NCBI RefSeq assembly: GCF_023566315.1
Contig: NZ_JAKNSU010000003.1
Strand: one strand, 5' to 3'
DNA from: Edwardiiplasma whartonense
GTDB taxonomy: Bacteria > Bacillota_I > Bacilli_A > Mycoplasmatales > Mycoplasmataceae
DNA: 64,000 nt
In this document: one piece after another, positions 62,544-64,000 of the stretch
How the letters are laid out: every line of letters begins with the position of its first letter
Position numbering within the stretch: the stretch's first letter is position 1
Notes under the pieces: model-generated
What the model saw: only the letters and a program-made list of their open reading frames with translations
What the model was told of the DNA's origin: nothing
Databases searched by the model: none
Position numbers and translations under genes: made by a program

Positions 62544-62619
62544 GGAGTGCTAGCTCAGTTGGGAGAGCTCCTGCCTTACAAGCAGGCGGTCAGCGGTTCG
62601 AGCCCGTTGCACTCCACCA
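62544..62619 (+). tRNA. tRNA-Val(TAC)
   Basis: 76 nt with encoded CCA. Acceptor GGAGTGC / GCACTCC; anticodon TAC at 62577-62579 in loop CTTACAA. Confidence 0.96.
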
Positions 62620-62622
62620 TTC

Positions 62623-62699
<77 letters not shown>

Positions 62700-62719
62700 T
62701 TCAAAAAGCCGGAATTGAT

Positions 62720-62744
62720 CACACGCCTTGGGGTGTGTTTTTTT
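62720..62744 (+). terminator. Terminator of the first tRNA cluster
   Basis: CACACGCC / GGGGTGTG stem (one mismatch) with a T-run. Confidence 0.75.
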
Positions 62745-62877
62745 ATGTTTTGATTTTGAAAAGATCCCTAATTTCTTGACCAGAATTAAAATAACTTATG
62801 TTAAGATAATCTTGTTTGTAGGCTGCGTGTTTATGAACAAATGTCTAATAAATTGGGAGTCATTAAGACTCCTTCTT

Positions 62878-62954
62878 GCTGGCTTAGCTCAGTTCGGTAG
62901 AGCAACTGAATCGTAATCAGTAGGTCGTAGGTTCGATTCCTATAGCCAGCACCA
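62878..62954 (+). tRNA. tRNA-Thr(CGT)
   Basis: 77 nt with encoded CCA. Acceptor GCTGGCT / AGCCAGC; anticodon CGT at 62912-62914 in loop ATCGTAA, with an unusual A at position 32. It differs from tRNA-Thr(TGT) at only four bases, two of which form a compensated acceptor pair. Upstream, TTGACC (62776-62781) with TAAGAT (62802-62807) may be a promoter, and GGAGT / ACTCC forms a leader hairpin at about 62856-62872. Confidence 0.95.
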
Positions 62955-62968
62955 TTGCTAAGAATCAC

Positions 62969-62994
62969 AAAACATACCTTCGGGTATGTTTTTC
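62969..62994 (+). terminator. Terminator after tRNA-Thr(CGT)
   Basis: A perfect 10-bp stem (AAAACATACC / GGTATGTTTT) with a TTCG tetraloop and T's. Confidence 0.9.
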
Positions 62995-63030
62995 TTTAAA
63001 TTAATCAACCAAGGAATTTGGTGTTAAATC

Positions 63031-63058
63031 TTGTTTTCTAACTTTGAACTATGATAAT
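63031..63058 (+). promoter_or_regulatory. Promoter of the tRNA-Lys/tRNA-Leu unit
   Basis: TTGTTT (63031-63036) and GATAAT (63053-63058), spacing 16, 26 bases before tRNA-Lys. Confidence 0.6.
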
Positions 63059-63084
63059 ATAAATGTGCTGATTAATAGAGCAAT

Positions 63085-63160
<76 letters not shown>

Positions 63161-63169
63161 CTTATCAAT

Positions 63170-63254
63170 GCGGGATTGGCGGAATTGGCAGACGCACTAG
63201 ACTTAGGATCTAGCGTCTTTGTACGTAAGGGTTCGAGTCCCTTATCCCGCACCA
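63170..63254 (+). tRNA. tRNA-Leu(TAG)
   Basis: 85 nt with encoded CCA and the long variable arm of class II tRNAs (GCGTCTTTGTACGT). Acceptor GCGGGAT / ATCCCGC; anticodon TAG at 63204-63206 in loop CTTAGGA. Confidence 0.96.
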
Positions 63255-63264
63255 TTTTATGAAC

Positions 63265-63303
63265 AAAAAACCAAACAGACATTAAAAAATCTGTTTGGTT
63301 TTT
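63265..63303. terminator. Shared terminator between tRNA-Leu and the PemK-like gene
   Basis: A perfect 14-bp stem (AAAAACCAAACAGA / TCTGTTTGGTTTTT), usable from both sides. Confidence 0.9.
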
Positions 63304-63304
63304 A

Positions 63305-63685
63305 TTATTCATTTAATAATGGTTCTACTTCATTTCAATAACGTCAATTTATTAGAATTAACTTTTCAAGATTAGTTAATTCGCCAACGATTCGATAGCA
63401 ATCTTGTTCAGCGACGATGGTGACATATCGCAAAAGAACAACTGAATTGTATTTCATTCCTTCTTCAGTCGTTAAATCAACTGTAAAACCTTGGTAATCC
63501 TCTTCTTCAATTTGTTTATTAGAAAAGTAGGGATGCTGATTATTTTCATCGTATTTAATTGCTGTTATTTGTAGGACAACTGCTTCTTTGTTGATAACAC
63601 TAATAACCAGATGAGGATGATTATACATTCGACCATCATTGCCTTCATGACTTAAAGTAATAATCTTTCCTTCAGTTAAATTCAT
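63305..63685 (-). CDS. PemK/MazF-like protein
   Basis: A 126-residue protein. The N-terminal NLTEGKIITLSHEG, the HPHLVISVINKEAVVLQIT strand and the C-terminal VVLLRYVTIVAEQDCYRIVG suggest the small beta-barrel of PemK/MazF-type endoribonucleases, but the sequence is divergent. Two TGA codons are Trp near the C-terminus (LILINWRYWNEVEP). The ribosome-binding site AAGAGGGTG precedes the ATG. The promoter is TTGCTC (complement of 63738-63743) and CATAAT (complement of 63715-63720) with 17 bases between. No antitoxin gene is adjacent, so a toxin role is unproven. Confidence 0.55.
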
Positions 63686-63853
63686 TCTTTCACCCTCTTT
63701 TAATTAATAATCTTATTATGAAACAATTAAACAAATTGAGCAAGTGGTAAACTTTGTATTTTATCAGATAGATGTAAATCTTTGTCTTTTTAATGTGTAA
63801 AAAGCATTAAAAATTCAATTTTGAAATTATTTTTTAAAAAAAGAAAAAAGTAC

Positions 63854-63882
63854 TTGCACTGCTATTGATAATTAGGTATCAT
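63854..63882 (+). promoter_or_regulatory. Promoter of the rRNA operon
   Basis: TTGCAC (63854-63859) and TATCAT (63877-63882) with 17 bases between. No gene is seen between 63744 and this promoter. Confidence 0.75.
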
Positions 63883-63958
63883 CTTATTTGTCGTTAGGGA
63901 AAAACGAGTTATGAAAATGAATTAAAACTTCACAATCTTTCTTTGTTTTTTAACGAAA

Positions 63959-63976
63959 AATGATCTTTGAAAACTA
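63959..63976 (+). promoter_or_regulatory. boxA-like antitermination leader of the rRNA operon
   Basis: TGATCTTTGAAAACTA matches the leader boxA that precedes 16S rRNA in Firmicutes and mollicutes. The 16S gene itself should begin beyond the right edge. Confidence 0.75.
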
Positions 63977-64000
63977 AATAGAACAACCAATTACTTGTTA

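Overview
The window is a chromosomal segment of a wall-less mollicute of the Spiroplasma/Entomoplasma/Mesoplasma group. Three things point there. The DNA is AT-rich. Nearly every long gene reads TGA as tryptophan: dozens of conserved proteins are whole only under genetic code 4. The housekeeping gene content is that of Entomoplasmatales, and the long tmRNA tag resembles, from memory, Spiroplasma tags. The species cannot be fixed from the sequence alone. All coordinates below treat TGA as Trp, so most genes are longer than a standard-code reading would give.

Layout. 1-4511: the end of the F1Fo ATP synthase operon (atpH partial, atpA, atpG, atpD, atpC), converging through a shared hairpin terminator on a minus-strand 5'-3' exonuclease (4510-5553). 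5554-6246: no intact gene, but a decayed minus-strand gene. 6247-15149: secA, uvrB, uvrA and folC. 15167-19472: a FolT-like folate transporter component, hprK, a first lgt and trxB. 19631-23306: a 100-residue helical protein, a two-TM protein, a second lgt, whiA and a small HTH regulator. 23455-26910: secG, rnr, smpB and tmRNA, which together export or rescue and degrade stalled products. 27016-29119: mgtE and trmB.

29120-37704 is the most unusual part. It is a nucleoside uptake locus with two paralogous BMP/PnrA-type lipoproteins, each behind its own purine-riboswitch aptamer, followed by one shared ABC transporter (ATPase plus two permeases, the first with a C-terminal helical extension of about 480 residues). 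The first aptamer matches the Mesoplasma florum 2'-deoxyguanosine riboswitch in length and architecture, including the U51-to-C change. The second looks like a guanine-type aptamer. The locus reads as one transporter fed by two receptors under separate ligand control.

37705-40346 is accessory: a gene remnant, an AbiH-like phage-defence candidate, a membrane protein and an unknown coiled-coil protein. 40377-48795: tsaD, a RpiR-type regulator, a degenerate alpha/beta hydrolase, asnS, a family 2 glycosyltransferase, an RDD protein and pcrA. 48858-53264: ptsH (the substrate of HprK), a CPBP protease, rluD and a flippase-like membrane protein. 53353-58777: ligA and gatCAB. 58800-62267: divergent ktrA and ktrB, then folD. 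62371-63254: seven tRNA genes in three transcription units. 63305-63685: a PemK/MazF-like gene. The right edge holds an rRNA promoter and boxA leader, so a 16S gene should begin just outside the window.
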